Positions 8,215-16,598 of a stretch of 64,000 nt of DNA are shown here, piece after piece. Within the stretch, counting starts at the first letter, position 1, and the number at the start of each line of letters is the position of its first letter. Source of the DNA: Pseudomonas sp. R4-35-07 (GTDB taxonomy: Bacteria; Pseudomonadota; Gammaproteobacteria; Pseudomonadales; Pseudomonadaceae); assembly GCF_003852235.1 (NCBI RefSeq), contig NZ_CP027732.1, positions 3,782,001 to 3,846,000 on the forward strand, in the 5' to 3' direction. The notes beneath the pieces were generated by a model. That model saw only the letters and a program-made list of their open reading frames with translations, made no database searches and was not told the origin of the DNA. Position numbers and translations under genes: made by a program.

Positions 8215-9764
8215 GGGGTATTCCTAGGCGCTGCATCGTTGAGCAGCGCATCACGTTTCTGATAGCCGGCAAAAGCGGCGGCGAGCAATTCGTCCTGGGT
8301 CCAACTGTCGCGCTCGAAAGTCTCGATCAGGCGCCCGGCGGACAATACGCCGATGCGGTCACAGATCAGCATCAGCTCGCGCAGGTCACTGGAGACCACG
8401 ACCAGCGCTTTGCCCTGGCGCGTCAACTCGCCGAGCAAGGCATAAATGTCGAACTTGGCACCGACGTCGATGCCTCGGGTGGGCTCATCGAACAGCATCA
8501 CCGAACAATTACGCTCCAGCCAGCGGCCAATCACCACCTTCTGCTGGTTACCGCCCGACAGTTCGGAAACCAACTGCGCCGGGCTGGAACTGCGGATACG
8601 CATGGCGTCGATCTGGCGCTTGGCCAGGGCGGTTTCATCGCGCCTGTTCACCATCCCGCCAGCGGAGATTTCTGGCATGTTGCCCAGAGCGATGTTGGCG
8701 CTGATCGACTGGGTCAGCAGCAGGCCTTCACCCTTGCGGTCTTCGGTGATCAGGGCAATGCCATGACCGACCGCATCGACCGGGGAGCGAATGCTCACCA
8801 CATTGGCATGCGGCCCCAGCGCCACGGTGCCGCTGTCGGCCGGGTCGGCGCCGAAAATCAGGCGCAGCAACTCGGTACGACCGGCGCCGATCAGGCCGGA
8901 AATACCGTAGATTTCACCGGCGCGCACCTGGAACGACACGTCACGGACCTTGTCCGAGCGCGTCAGGCCTGTGACCGTCAGGGCCGGTCCGCCGATGGTG
9001 CGCGGGCCCAGGTCGATATGCTCGCCCAACTCGCGCCCCACCATCAGCGTCACCAATTGTTCGCTGTTGTAATTGACCATCGGCTCGACACACACCAGCT
9101 TGCCATCGCGCAATACCGCAATGCGCTGGGCCACACGGGCCAACTCTTCCAGCCGGTGCGAAATATAAATGATCGCCACGCCTCGGGCCTGCAGGCGAGT
9201 GATTTGTTCGAACAGCATCTCGACTTCACGGGCAGTGAGCATCGCCGTAGGTTCGTCGAGAATCAGTACGTGGCAGTCGCCGATCAGGTTGCGGGCAATC
9301 TCGACCATTTGTTGATGGCCAATGCCCAGGCTGCCCACCAGCGTGTCCGGGTCGATGGCGTCCAGGCCAACCTGGGCCATGGCTTCGGTCGCGGCTTTGC
9401 GCAGCTGTTTGCGGCTGATCCAGCCACCACGGCTGGGCAGGTTATGCAGGAACAGGTTTTCAGCCACCGTCAGCGTTGGCAGCAGGTTGAGTTCCTGCAT
9501 GACCATGCGCACACCCAGCGCTTCGGCCTGGGTGCGGCTGGCGGGGTGATAGGCCTGGCCATTGAACTGCATGTTCCCGGTGGTTGGCGTGACCAATCCG
9601 CCGATGATCTTCGACAAGGTGCTTTTGCCTGCGCCGTTTTCACCGGTCAACGCCAGCACTTCACCGCGATTGAGCGTGAGCGTGATGTCGGACAGAACCG
9701 GTTGGGCATAGGTCTTACCGATACCGCTGACCGAGAGGACAGCGTTCGGGGCGGAAGATGACAT
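8211..9764 (-). CDS. rbsA: Ribose ABC transporter ATP-binding protein, duplicated domain
   Basis: This 517-residue protein carries two ABC cassettes in tandem. The first has an intact Walker A (GENGAGKST, residues 41-49) and Walker B (LILDEPT). The second has a degenerate Walker A (GLIGAGRTE, lacking Lys) but a good signature LSGGNQQK, as is normal for this family. It energises ribose import and lies between rbsB and rbsC. Confidence 0.96.
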   Translation of the reverse strand: MSSSAPNAVLSVSGIGKTYAQPVLSDITLTLNRGEVLALTGENGAGKSTLSKIIGGLVTPTTGNMQFNGQAYHPASRTQAEALGVRMVMQELNLLPTLTVAENLFLHNLPSRGGWISRKQLRKAATEAMAQVGLDAIDPDTLVGSLGIGHQQMVEIARNLIGDCHVLILDEPTAMLTAREVEMLFEQITRLQARGVAIIYISHRLEELARVAQRIAVLRDGKLVCVEPMVNYNSEQLVTLMVGRELGEHIDLGPRTIGGPALTVTGLTRSDKVRDVSFQVRAGEIYGISGLIGAGRTELLRLIFGADPADSGTVALGPHANVVSIRSPVDAVGHGIALITEDRKGEGLLLTQSISANIALGNMPEISAGGMVNRRDETALAKRQIDAMRIRSSSPAQLVSELSGGNQQKVVIGRWLERNCSVMLFDEPTRGIDVGAKFDIYALLGELTRQGKALVVVSSDLRELMLICDRIGVLSAGRLIETFERDSWTQDELLAAAFAGYQKRDALLNDAAPRNTP

Positions 9765-9821
9765 AGGAAAATCTCCAGGCGCCCGCTCAGGACGAGCGGG
9801 CGCTGTTGGCTACTGCCGGGA

Positions 9822-10781
9822 TTACTTCTTGAGGACGAGTTCGACCGGGGTTTCGATCACGCCGTCGATGGAGTCGACCTTCTCGCCCTTGACCAGCTTG
9901 AGTGCATTCTGGATGCCGAACACGGCTTGCTGGGCAGCGGCCTGGTCGGCGGTTGCGAGCACGCGACCGTCCTGCAGCATCGGCTTGATGGCTTCGATGT
10001 TGTCATAGCCCACCACCAGCACTTTACCGGCCTTGCCTGCCGCACGGACGGCGGAGACCGCGCCCAGGGCCATGTTGTCGTTACCGGCCAGCAGTGCCTT
10101 GAGGTCCGGGTATTCGCTCAGCATCGCCGATGCGACTTTCTGGCCCTGGTCGATTTCCCAGTTACCGGATTGGGTGGAGACGATCTTCATGCCGGCGGCA
10201 TCCATCGCATCCTTGAAACCTGCGGTGCGCTGCTGGGCGTTGGTGGTGGTCGGTACACCTTCGATGATACCGACCTTGTCACCCGCGGCCAGTTGCTTGG
10301 CCAGGTAGTCACCGACCAGCTTGGAGCCTTTGCGGTTGTCCGGGCCGACGAAGGGAATGTCGAGTTTTTTGCTTTTCAGCACGTCCGGGTCCAGACGGTT
10401 GTCGATGTTGACCACCTTGATGCCGGCATCCGAGGCTTTCTTCAGTACGGTGACCAGCGCTTTGGAGTCGGCGGGTGCAATGACAATGGCGTTGACCTTG
10501 GCCAGAATCATCTGATTGACGATATCGATCTGCGCGCTGGTGTCGGTTTCGTTCTTGATGCCGTTGGTGATCATGTCAAAGTCAGCGGCGTGGGATTGCT
10601 GGTAATCCTTGGCGCCCTCTTGCATGGTCACGAAAAATTCGTTGGCAAGGGACTTCATCACCAGGCCAACCTTGGGTTTGGCGGCGGCGTCGTCAGCGAA
10701 AGCAGAAGAGAGAGGCAGGGCAGCGGATGCGGCGGCAAGCACAGCGACAGCGAGAAGACGTCCTGCAAATGGCAGCTTCAT
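9822..10781 (-). CDS. rbsB: Periplasmic ribose-binding protein
   Basis: This 319-residue precursor has a signal peptide ending near AFA at about residue 29. The mature protein has the two-lobe fold of the Peripla_BP_4 family and delivers ribose to RbsAC. It is the first gene of the operon; the 57-base gap to rbsA is the largest between the transport genes. The start at 10781 follows CGGAGT. Confidence 0.95.
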   Translation of the reverse strand: MKLPFAGRLLAVAVLAAASAALPLSSAFADDAAAKPKVGLVMKSLANEFFVTMQEGAKDYQQSHAADFDMITNGIKNETDTSAQIDIVNQMILAKVNAIVIAPADSKALVTVLKKASDAGIKVVNIDNRLDPDVLKSKKLDIPFVGPDNRKGSKLVGDYLAKQLAAGDKVGIIEGVPTTTNAQQRTAGFKDAMDAAGMKIVSTQSGNWEIDQGQKVASAMLSEYPDLKALLAGNDNMALGAVSAVRAAGKAGKVLVVGYDNIEAIKPMLQDGRVLATADQAAAQQAVFGIQNALKLVKGEKVDSIDGVIETPVELVLKK

Positions 10782-10837
10782 GGGTGTACTCCGATCTTAT
10801 GATTATTGTGAGCAACGCTCGCGTCGAAGAAACATCT

Positions 10838-10888
10838 CGCAAACGTTTGCGTTATCAGAACTATGAGAACCTTGTCGAGATTTGTCAA
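10838..10888 (-). promoter_or_regulatory. rbs operon promoter with RbsR-type operator
   Basis: On the minus strand a -35 TTGACA (10883-10888) is separated by 17 bp from a -10 CATAGT (10860-10865). The perfect 14-bp palindrome CGCAAACGTTTGCG (10838-10851) lies over the expected start of transcription. Its CGCAAACG half-site is typical of LacI-family regulators, so RbsR repression is the natural reading. Confidence 0.8.
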
Positions 10889-10997
10889 CGGCAGTCATTC
10901 ACCTTTCATCCTGAACACACCCTGCCCTTTCCCCGTTGGTTGAAACGGCAGGCGCAACGACGATCTCATACATAACCTGCGCCAACCCGACCCGGCT

Positions 10998-11042
10998 TTC
11001 GGACAACCGAACAGCGAAGCGCCTTCCGTTCGGAAAGCCGGA
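10998..11042 (+). promoter_or_regulatory. Two AauR-type activator sites upstream of ansB
   Basis: TTCGG-ACAA-CCGAA at 10998-11011 matches the TTCGG-N4-CCGAA motif I recall for AauR of P. putida exactly. TTCGG-AAAG-CCGGA at 11029-11042 matches with one change. The centres are 31 bp apart, about three helical turns, and both lie roughly 100-140 bp upstream of the sigma-54 promoter, as expected for enhancer-binding sites. Confidence 0.75.
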
Positions 11043-11088
11043 CGGCGTCGCATCAGCTCAGACTGAAAACTCCAATTAAATTGTTTTA

Positions 11089-11101
11089 AATCAATAGCTT
11101 A
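11089..11101 (+). promoter_or_regulatory. IHF-type site between enhancer and sigma-54 promoter
   Basis: AATCAATAGCTTA fits the IHF consensus WATCAANNNNTTR at every defined position and lies in an AT-rich stretch. Its location between the AauR-type sites and the promoter fits a DNA-bending role. Confidence 0.6.
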
Positions 11102-11126
11102 TTTTATCGATCCGAGCATGATTGGC

Positions 11127-11143
11127 TTGGTACAAATCCTGCT
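11127..11143 (+). promoter_or_regulatory. Sigma-54 promoter of ansB
   Basis: CTTGGTACAAATCCTGCTC contains the invariant GG (11129-11130) and GC (11141-11142) with exactly 10 bases between them, as sigma-54 promoters require. Transcription would start near 11153, giving a leader of about 80 nt. Confidence 0.75.
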
Positions 11144-11192
11144 CTTTCTCAGCACCTCGAGGCGTTCAGAGTCGCCCGGGTGTTCTGGATGA

Positions 11193-12320
<1,128 letters not shown>

Positions 12321-12333
12321 TTCCAGGCTTTAT

Positions 12334-12359
12334 CTGTAGGAGCGAGTTCGCTCCTACAG
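12334..12359. repeat. Single REP hairpin, TGTAGGAGCGAG type
   Basis: A 12-bp inverted repeat CTGTAGGAGCGA/TCGCTCCTACAG with a minimal loop lies 13 bases after the ansB stop. It shares the TGTAGGAGCGAG core with the inner pair at 58160-58260. It may also act as an mRNA 3' stabiliser or terminator. Confidence 0.75.
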
Positions 12360-12451
12360 TTCCTCGCAAAAAATCCCAGCAAATTTCCAAATTCGCTGTC
12401 AGACGGAGTTCTTTGAATTTAAGCAGTTGCGAAATTACCTACAGTTAAATA

Positions 12452-12467
12452 CTGTATGTGCGTACAG
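12452..12467 (+). promoter_or_regulatory. LexA box upstream of the DUF1654-endA operon
   Basis: CTGTATGTGCGTACAG is an imperfect palindrome with the CTG-N10-CAG layout of gamma-proteobacterial LexA operators (consensus CTGTATATATATACAG). It lies 18 bp before the GTG start at 12486, beside possible TTGCGA -35 (12427-12432) and -10 elements, which is where a repressor would act. SOS control is inferred. Confidence 0.7.
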
Positions 12468-12485
12468 CTTACTAAGGAATACTCC

Positions 12486-12737
12486 GTGGCAAAGCCCTCC
12501 TCCGCAGCACCCGCACCGCCAGATGCCTACCAGCGCCTGGCTATTCGCGTCCAAAAAATCATCAACTCGACCAACGCGCAGAAGGCCAAGGCGGCGCTGA
12601 TCTTCCGCCTGCCGGATGAGCCCGAAGACGAATGGGCGCGCTTGCTTGAAGAGATTGCGGAAAACGACAACGTCACCCTCGCCTACAGGGATGACGGCGG
12701 CGTGCAGATTTTCTGGGTTGTGCCGAAGGAAGATTGA
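12486..12737 (+). CDS. DUF1654 protein, first gene of an apparent SOS operon
   Basis: This soluble protein has 83 residues. It fits the Pseudomonas DUF1654 family: a YQRLAIRVQKIIN segment, a central EDEWARLLEEIAEND and a C-terminal DGGVQIFWVV. I choose the GTG at 12486 because AAGGA lies seven bases upstream; the in-frame ATG at 12456 falls inside the LexA box. endA starts 4 bp after the stop, so the two genes form an operon. The molecular function of DUF1654 is unknown to me. Confidence 0.85.
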   Translation: MAKPSSAAPAPPDAYQRLAIRVQKIINSTNAQKAKAALIFRLPDEPEDEWARLLEEIAENDNVTLAYRDDGGVQIFWVVPKED

Positions 12738-12741
12738 TTGA

Positions 12742-13431
12742 ATGAGTGTCCGTTTTTTTGCTGTGTGCTGCCTGTTGTTTGCTGTCACCGCCAACGCCCA
12801 AGCCCCCCGAACCTTCAGTGAAGCGAAAAAAATCGCCTGGAAGCTCTACGCTCCGCAGTCCACCGAGTTCTATTGCGGCTGCAAATACACCGGTAACCGC
12901 ATAGACCTGAAAGCCTGTGGCTACATCCCGCGCAAGAACGCCAACCGCGCTGCACGCATCGAGTGGGAACACATCGTGCCCGCCTGGCAGATCGGCCATC
13001 AGCGCCAGTGCTGGCAAAATGGCGGGCGTAAAAACTGCACGCGCCATGACGACGTATTCAAGCGCGCCGAAGCGGACCTGCACAACCTGGTGCCGAGCAT
13101 CGGCGAGGTGAATGGCGACCGCAACAACTTCAGCTTCGGCTGGCTGCCGGTGCAAAGCGGGCAATACGGTTCATGCCTGACGCAAGTAGACTTCAAGGCC
13201 AAGAAGGTCATGCCGCGTCCGTCCATCCGTGGAATGATCGCGCGCACCTATTTTTATATGAGCAAGCAATACGGCCTGCGCCTGTCGAAACAGGATCGCC
13301 AGCTGTATGAAGCCTGGAACAAGACCTACCCGGTGCAAGCCTGGGAGCGCCAGCGCAACCAGACGGTGGGCTGTGTGATGGGCCGTGGCAATGAGTTCGT
13401 CGGCCCGGTGAACCTGAAGGCCTGTGGCTGA
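12742..13431 (+). CDS. endA: Endonuclease I, periplasmic or secreted DNase
   Basis: This 229-residue precursor has a signal peptide ending at NAQA (about residue 20). The body belongs to the endonuclease I family: WEHIVPAW contains the catalytic His, RAEADLHNLVPSIGEVNGDRNNF carries the metal-binding Asn residues (given here in part: EADLHNL and GDRNN), and several cysteines could form disulfides. The enzyme cleaves double-stranded DNA outside the cytoplasm. It sits 4 bp after the DUF1654 gene and apparently shares its LexA-controlled promoter, unlike a simple housekeeping nuclease. Confidence 0.93.
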   Translation: MSVRFFAVCCLLFAVTANAQAPRTFSEAKKIAWKLYAPQSTEFYCGCKYTGNRIDLKACGYIPRKNANRAARIEWEHIVPAWQIGHQRQCWQNGGRKNCTRHDDVFKRAEADLHNLVPSIGEVNGDRNNFSFGWLPVQSGQYGSCLTQVDFKAKKVMPRPSIRGMIARTYFYMSKQYGLRLSKQDRQLYEAWNKTYPVQAWERQRNQTVGCVMGRGNEFVGPVNLKACG

Positions 13432-13432
13432 A

Positions 13433-13450
13433 GGTGGGCGCACACCCACC
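13433..13450. terminator. Hairpin between endA and the SPOR lipoprotein gene
   Basis: A 6-bp stem GGTGGG/CCCACC with a 6-nt loop sits between the convergent gene ends. There is no T run, so termination strength is doubtful. Confidence 0.35.
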
Positions 13451-13457
13451 CGGCTCG

Positions 13458-13838
13458 TTACTGGGTGGCCTTGTGTTCGATGACCTCTGACACGGTGTCG
13501 TTTTTCTTGGCCCGCGCCATCTTTTCGTTGAGCAGGGTCTGCTTGGCCTCAGCCTCGGCCTTGCTCGCAAACGGGCCCAGCAGTACCTGATCCTTGCCGT
13601 CGACCTTGACGATATAAAAATTGAAACCATGCTCAAGCAACCAGGCGGTCAAGTCCGTGATCGCCTGCAGCTTGTGATCCGGCGGGCCCACCCATACATC
13701 CCATTCTTGAGCGGCAATCGCACCGGTTTGTGGCTGGCTTTGGGTCACGACAGGCTTGGCCTTGGGCGCATCGACAGGTTTACCTTCGCCGCATCCGGCC
13801 AACGCCAACACCGCAATTGCCATCGCTACTTTACGCAC
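13458..13838 (-). CDS. SPOR-domain lipoprotein
   Basis: This 126-residue protein has a lipoprotein signal whose lipobox LAGC lies near residue 16. The C-terminal two thirds look like a SPOR repeat fold: VWVGPPDHK..., a central FYIVKVDGKDQVLLGPF and KAEAEAKQTLL. SPOR domains bind denuded peptidoglycan, so a role at the septum or envelope is plausible. I choose the GTG at 13838 because AAGGAG lies seven bases upstream and the signal peptide begins there. Confidence 0.75.
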   Translation of the reverse strand: MRKVAMAIAVLALAGCGEGKPVDAPKAKPVVTQSQPQTGAIAAQEWDVWVGPPDHKLQAITDLTAWLLEHGFNFYIVKVDGKDQVLLGPFASKAEAEAKQTLLNEKMARAKKNDTVSEVIEHKATQ

Positions 13839-14083
13839 TGCCCTGCTCCTTTGAAGATAAAGAGGCGACTTTACCATTCACTGTCTATTCTGGCCGTCAT
13901 AAACATTGGCTTAAACAATGCGAATGATGTATCGCGACCTGTATGATGCCGCCATGGGAATTAATGTCGCCTCTATGCGTCCTAAAAGAGGCAGTCACAG
14001 GGAAGCGCTTCGCAGTAAGCTACGCACATCCGACACCTGCCCTGTCTGAACATGTGTCCTTAAAAGTAATCAAGGAGAAGTCC

Positions 14084-14278
14084 ATGCTTATACTCACCCG
14101 CAAAGTTGGTGAAAGCATAAACATCGGTGATGACATTACGATCACCATCCTGGGCGTTAGCGGCCAGCAAGTACGAATCGGCATCAACGCCCCCAAGGAT
14201 GTTGCCGTGCACCGCGAGGAAATTTATCAGCGCATCCAGGCCGGCCTCACTGCGCCGGACAAAAACCAGACGCCTTGA
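14084..14278 (+). CDS. rsmE: CsrA/RsmA-family translational regulator, RsmE type
   Basis: This 64-residue RNA-binding protein represses translation by covering GGA motifs near ribosome sites, within the Gac/Rsm network. The start [18 protein letters not shown] and the [18 protein letters not shown] core are diagnostic. The sequence resembles RsmE more than RsmA because it has [12 protein letters not shown] and ends [10 protein letters not shown]. The leader motif TCAAGGAGAA overlaps the ribosome site and resembles an Rsm target, which would permit autoregulation. Confidence 0.9.
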   Translation: MLILTRKVGESINIGDDITITILGVSGQQVRIGINAPKDVAVHREEIYQRIQAGLTAPDKNQTP

Positions 14279-14291
14279 AGCACCTCCAGTA

Positions 14292-14322
14292 GCCAGCCTT
14301 TTGCTTCACCGTAACGGCTGGC
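14292..14322 (+). terminator. Hairpin after rsmE
   Basis: A 7-bp stem GCCAGCC/GGCTGGC with a 17-nt loop lies 13 bases after the rsmE stop. It has no T run, so it may be a terminator or an mRNA-stabilising hairpin. Confidence 0.35.
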
Positions 14323-14481
14323 GAAAACCTGATTGACCCGTTCTTTTTCTACCCGAGCTGTGCGCCTCGTACATCGGCCTGCGCTGCAAGATGAAACTGC
14401 CATGCTCCCCGGAACTTGTTGCATCATTTGCAGCCAAATCCCACGTCATCCTGCGGTCCAAGTGCATTCAGGAGCACGTCG

Positions 14482-14745
14482 ATGAGGCCAACCGTTACGC
14501 AGCCCATGGTTTCCCTTTCCTGGACGATCGCCTTACTGATAGGGCTGGTCTTTCTGGCGCTCGGGTATGGCCTCCGATTGGAAGTCGAGGCGACGGTCGA
14601 CACCGCAGACCACTCTTGGCTGGACCTCGCCTTACTCTTGTGTGCCTACCTGTTTGCGTTCTGTCTCAAGCCGCTTCAGAAGACTATTTTGCGTAAGCTG
14701 TGCCAGCGCGAGGCGCATCGCGCCCATCAAAAAACCACACGCTGA
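14482..14745 (+). CDS. Small inner-membrane protein of unknown function
   Basis: This 87-residue protein is predicted to have two membrane helices: LSWTIALLIGLVFLALGYGL and LDLALLLCAYLFAFCL, joined by a short acidic loop, with a basic C-terminal tail. The start at 14482 is supported by AGGAG seven bases upstream. Its 3' end overlaps the convergent HAD gene by 19 bases. I do not recognise a family. Confidence 0.65.
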   Translation: MRPTVTQPMVSLSWTIALLIGLVFLALGYGLRLEVEATVDTADHSWLDLALLLCAYLFAFCLKPLQKTILRKLCQREAHRAHQKTTR

Positions 14746-15422
14746 CTGTCTATCTTTTCTCGCAGCGTCAGCAGGCCATCCGCTTCTCGCACCACTTGCA
14801 ACCCCTCATATCCTCCGATACAGGCATGTTCAGTCGCCATAGGCGCCAGGTGCGTCGAGGTCACTACCATCACGTCCGCTCCCGCCGCTTCTGCTGCTCG
14901 AATACCTACCGTCGCATCCTCGAACACCAGGCAATCCTGCACCGGCACGCCCAGGCGCTGAGCGCCAAGCACGTAACACGCAGGATCCGGCTTGCCGCTG
15001 GCGACATCTTCGGCCGTCACCATTACCGCCGGCATGGCAATACCAGCCGCTTGCATTCGGCGCAACGCCAGTGCCTTGGGCGCAGACGTGACCAGTGCCC
15101 ACTGATCGGCCGGCAAGCGGTTCAGGAACGCGACCGCACCGGCAAGCGCCACGACACCCTCGACGTCGTTCAATTCAGCCTCGGTAATCCACGCCGCCTC
15201 CGCCTCGGGATCCACACCCGGCAACGCCTGGCGCGTGATCGTATCAATCGCGCGAGCGCCATGAATGGTCGTCAGGAAAGCCTGCACATCCAGCCCATGG
15301 CGTTCAGCCCAGCGGCTCCATACACGCTCGGCAGCGGCGATGGAGTTGAGCAGGGTGCCGTCCATATCGAACAGGAAGGCACGGTAACGCTGACTGAATA
15401 CGGCTGGATTTCGACTGGACAC
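14727..15422 (-). CDS. HAD-superfamily phosphatase
   Basis: This soluble hydrolase of about 231 residues belongs to the phosphoglycolate or sugar-phosphate phosphatase type. Motif I is FLFDMDGTLLNS with both catalytic Asp residues; motif II is LVTSAPKA; motif III and IV are SGKPDPACY and LVFEDATVGI. The helical cap lies between motifs I and II. I take the GTG at 15422, preceded by GGAGAA at about nine bases, instead of the ATG at 15446, which has no ribosome site. The substrate is unknown. Confidence 0.88.
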   Translation of the reverse strand: MSSRNPAVFSQRYRAFLFDMDGTLLNSIAAAERVWSRWAERHGLDVQAFLTTIHGARAIDTITRQALPGVDPEAEAAWITEAELNDVEGVVALAGAVAFLNRLPADQWALVTSAPKALALRRMQAAGIAMPAVMVTAEDVASGKPDPACYVLGAQRLGVPVQDCLVFEDATVGIRAAEAAGADVMVVTSTHLAPMATEHACIGGYEGLQVVREADGLLTLREKIDSQRVVF

Positions 15423-15521
15423 TACGCGGCTTCTCCATGGGTTCAAGCAATGATCGACCCATGCAATCTACGGTTCACCTCGGCACTTGTAAACGCTGCG
15501 AGGCGCCAGCGTTAAACCTTG

Positions 15522-15539
15522 AATGACGAACTTGTCATC
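15522..15539 (+). promoter_or_regulatory. CusR/CopR-type copper box
   Basis: AATGACGA-AC-TTGTCATC closely matches the CusR/CopR operator form AATGACAA-N2-TTGTCATT (two mismatches, symmetrical halves). It lies about 85 bp before the DUF2790 gene, and the same operon encodes the matching response regulator. Metal-responsive autoregulation is inferred. Confidence 0.7.
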
Positions 15540-15623
15540 ATCCTGTTGGTTAGCTGTTCGGGTCGCCTGGTTACTGTGAACTCACTGCCAACCCCGGCAG
15601 CCACTTTAAACAGAGATCTCGCC

Positions 15624-15884
15624 ATGAAACGCTTTGCCCTCGCCTTTGCTGCGTTGCTCGCCACCGGCTCGGTATTCGCTGCCGACACCGCTTCAACCGC
15701 GCCCGTGATCCATGATCAGACCGGCTTCTTCGTCCACCTGGATGTCGCCAAGATTTTGTCCAGTACCGACTCCTACGGCCAATGCGGTATCGTCCCGGCA
15801 CAACTGCGCTACCTGGACCACCAGGACCGTGAGCATGTGCTGGACTACCGCGTGCAGGGCACAGGTTGCGCCAGTGACAATTGA
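15624..15884 (+). CDS. DUF2790 periplasmic protein, copper-operon leader gene
   Basis: This 86-residue precursor has a signal peptide ending at VFA (about residue 19). The mature part fits DUF2790: HLDVAKILSSTD, then CGIVPAQLRYLDHQ, LDYRVQGTGC and a short acidic end, with two cysteines. The start at 15624 is chosen because the signal peptide begins there; an upstream in-frame ATG at 15519 overlaps the copper box. It precedes copR by 42 bp. The role is unknown, but the context suggests a metal-stress function in the periplasm. Confidence 0.82.
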   Translation: MKRFALAFAALLATGSVFAADTASTAPVIHDQTGFFVHLDVAKILSSTDSYGQCGIVPAQLRYLDHQDREHVLDYRVQGTGCASDN

Positions 15885-15926
15885 TCAGGCTAAACTTGCG
15901 CAACCCATCGAACCAGGGCTTTTCCC

Positions 15927-16598
15927 ATGAACATCCTCGTAGTCGAAGACGAACCCAAGGCCGGTAATTACCTGCTCAATGGCCTGCAGGAGCTGGGCTA
16001 CAGCGTGAGCCTGGCCCGCGATGGCGTGGATGGTTTGCACCAGGCCCTGGAAACGCCGTTCGACGTGATCGTGCTCGACGTGATGATGCCGAAGATGGAT
16101 GGGTGGGAAGTGCTGCGCCGCTTGCGCAAGGAAGCCGACACGCCGGTACTGTTTCTCACCGCCCGCGATGACATCGCCGACCGCATCAAAGGCCTGGAGC
16201 TGGGCGCCGACGACTACCTGATCAAGCCCTTCTCCTTCGCCGAGCTGGTCGCACGCCTGCGAACCCTGACCCGACGCGGCCCGACGCGAGAAGAAGAACA
16301 CCTGCACATCGCCGACCTGCAAATCGACGTGCTCAAGCGCCGCGTCACCCGCGCCGGCACGCGCATCACCCTGACCAATAAAGAGTTCGCCCTGCTGCAC
16401 CTGTTCGCCACCCACCAGGACCAGGTGCTGTCGCGCTCGTTGATTGCCTCGCGGGTATGGGACATGAATTTTGACAGTGACACCAATGTGGTCGACGTGG
16501 CCGTGCGGCGCCTGCGCTTGAAAATCGACGACCCATTCCAACTCAAGTTGATCCACAGCGTGCGTGGCATCGGCTACCGCTTCGATACCCAGCCATGA
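15927..16598 (+). CDS. copR: Heavy-metal (copper) response regulator, OmpR family
   Basis: This 223-residue response regulator has a receiver domain with phosphoacceptor Asp51 ([12 protein letters not shown]), Thr78 and Lys100, followed by a winged-helix DNA-binding domain ending GIGYRF. It is closest in style to the CopR/CzcR/CusR group. It overlaps copS by four bases, and a CusR-type box lies upstream of the operon. Copper is the likeliest signal, but zinc or silver cannot be excluded. Confidence 0.92.
   Translation: MNILVVEDEPKAGNYLLNGLQELGYSVSLARDGVDGLHQALETPFDVIVLDVMMPKMDGWEVLRRLRKEADTPVLFLTARDDIADRIKGLELGADDYLIKPFSFAELVARLRTLTRRGPTREEEHLHIADLQIDVLKRRVTRAGTRITLTNKEFALLHLFATHQDQVLSRSLIASRVWDMNFDSDTNVVDVAVRRLRLKIDDPFQLKLIHSVRGIGYRFDTQP

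Noticed and set aside
8127..9761. A 544-codon open frame antisense to rbsA
   Set aside because: rbsA has both ABC cassettes on the other strand; the opposite frame is composition-driven.
12440..12456. Inverted repeat ACAGT-TAAAT-ACTGT as a second LexA box
   Set aside because: The order CAG...CTG is the reverse of the CTG-N10-CAG layout; it may bind something else but is not a LexA site by sequence.
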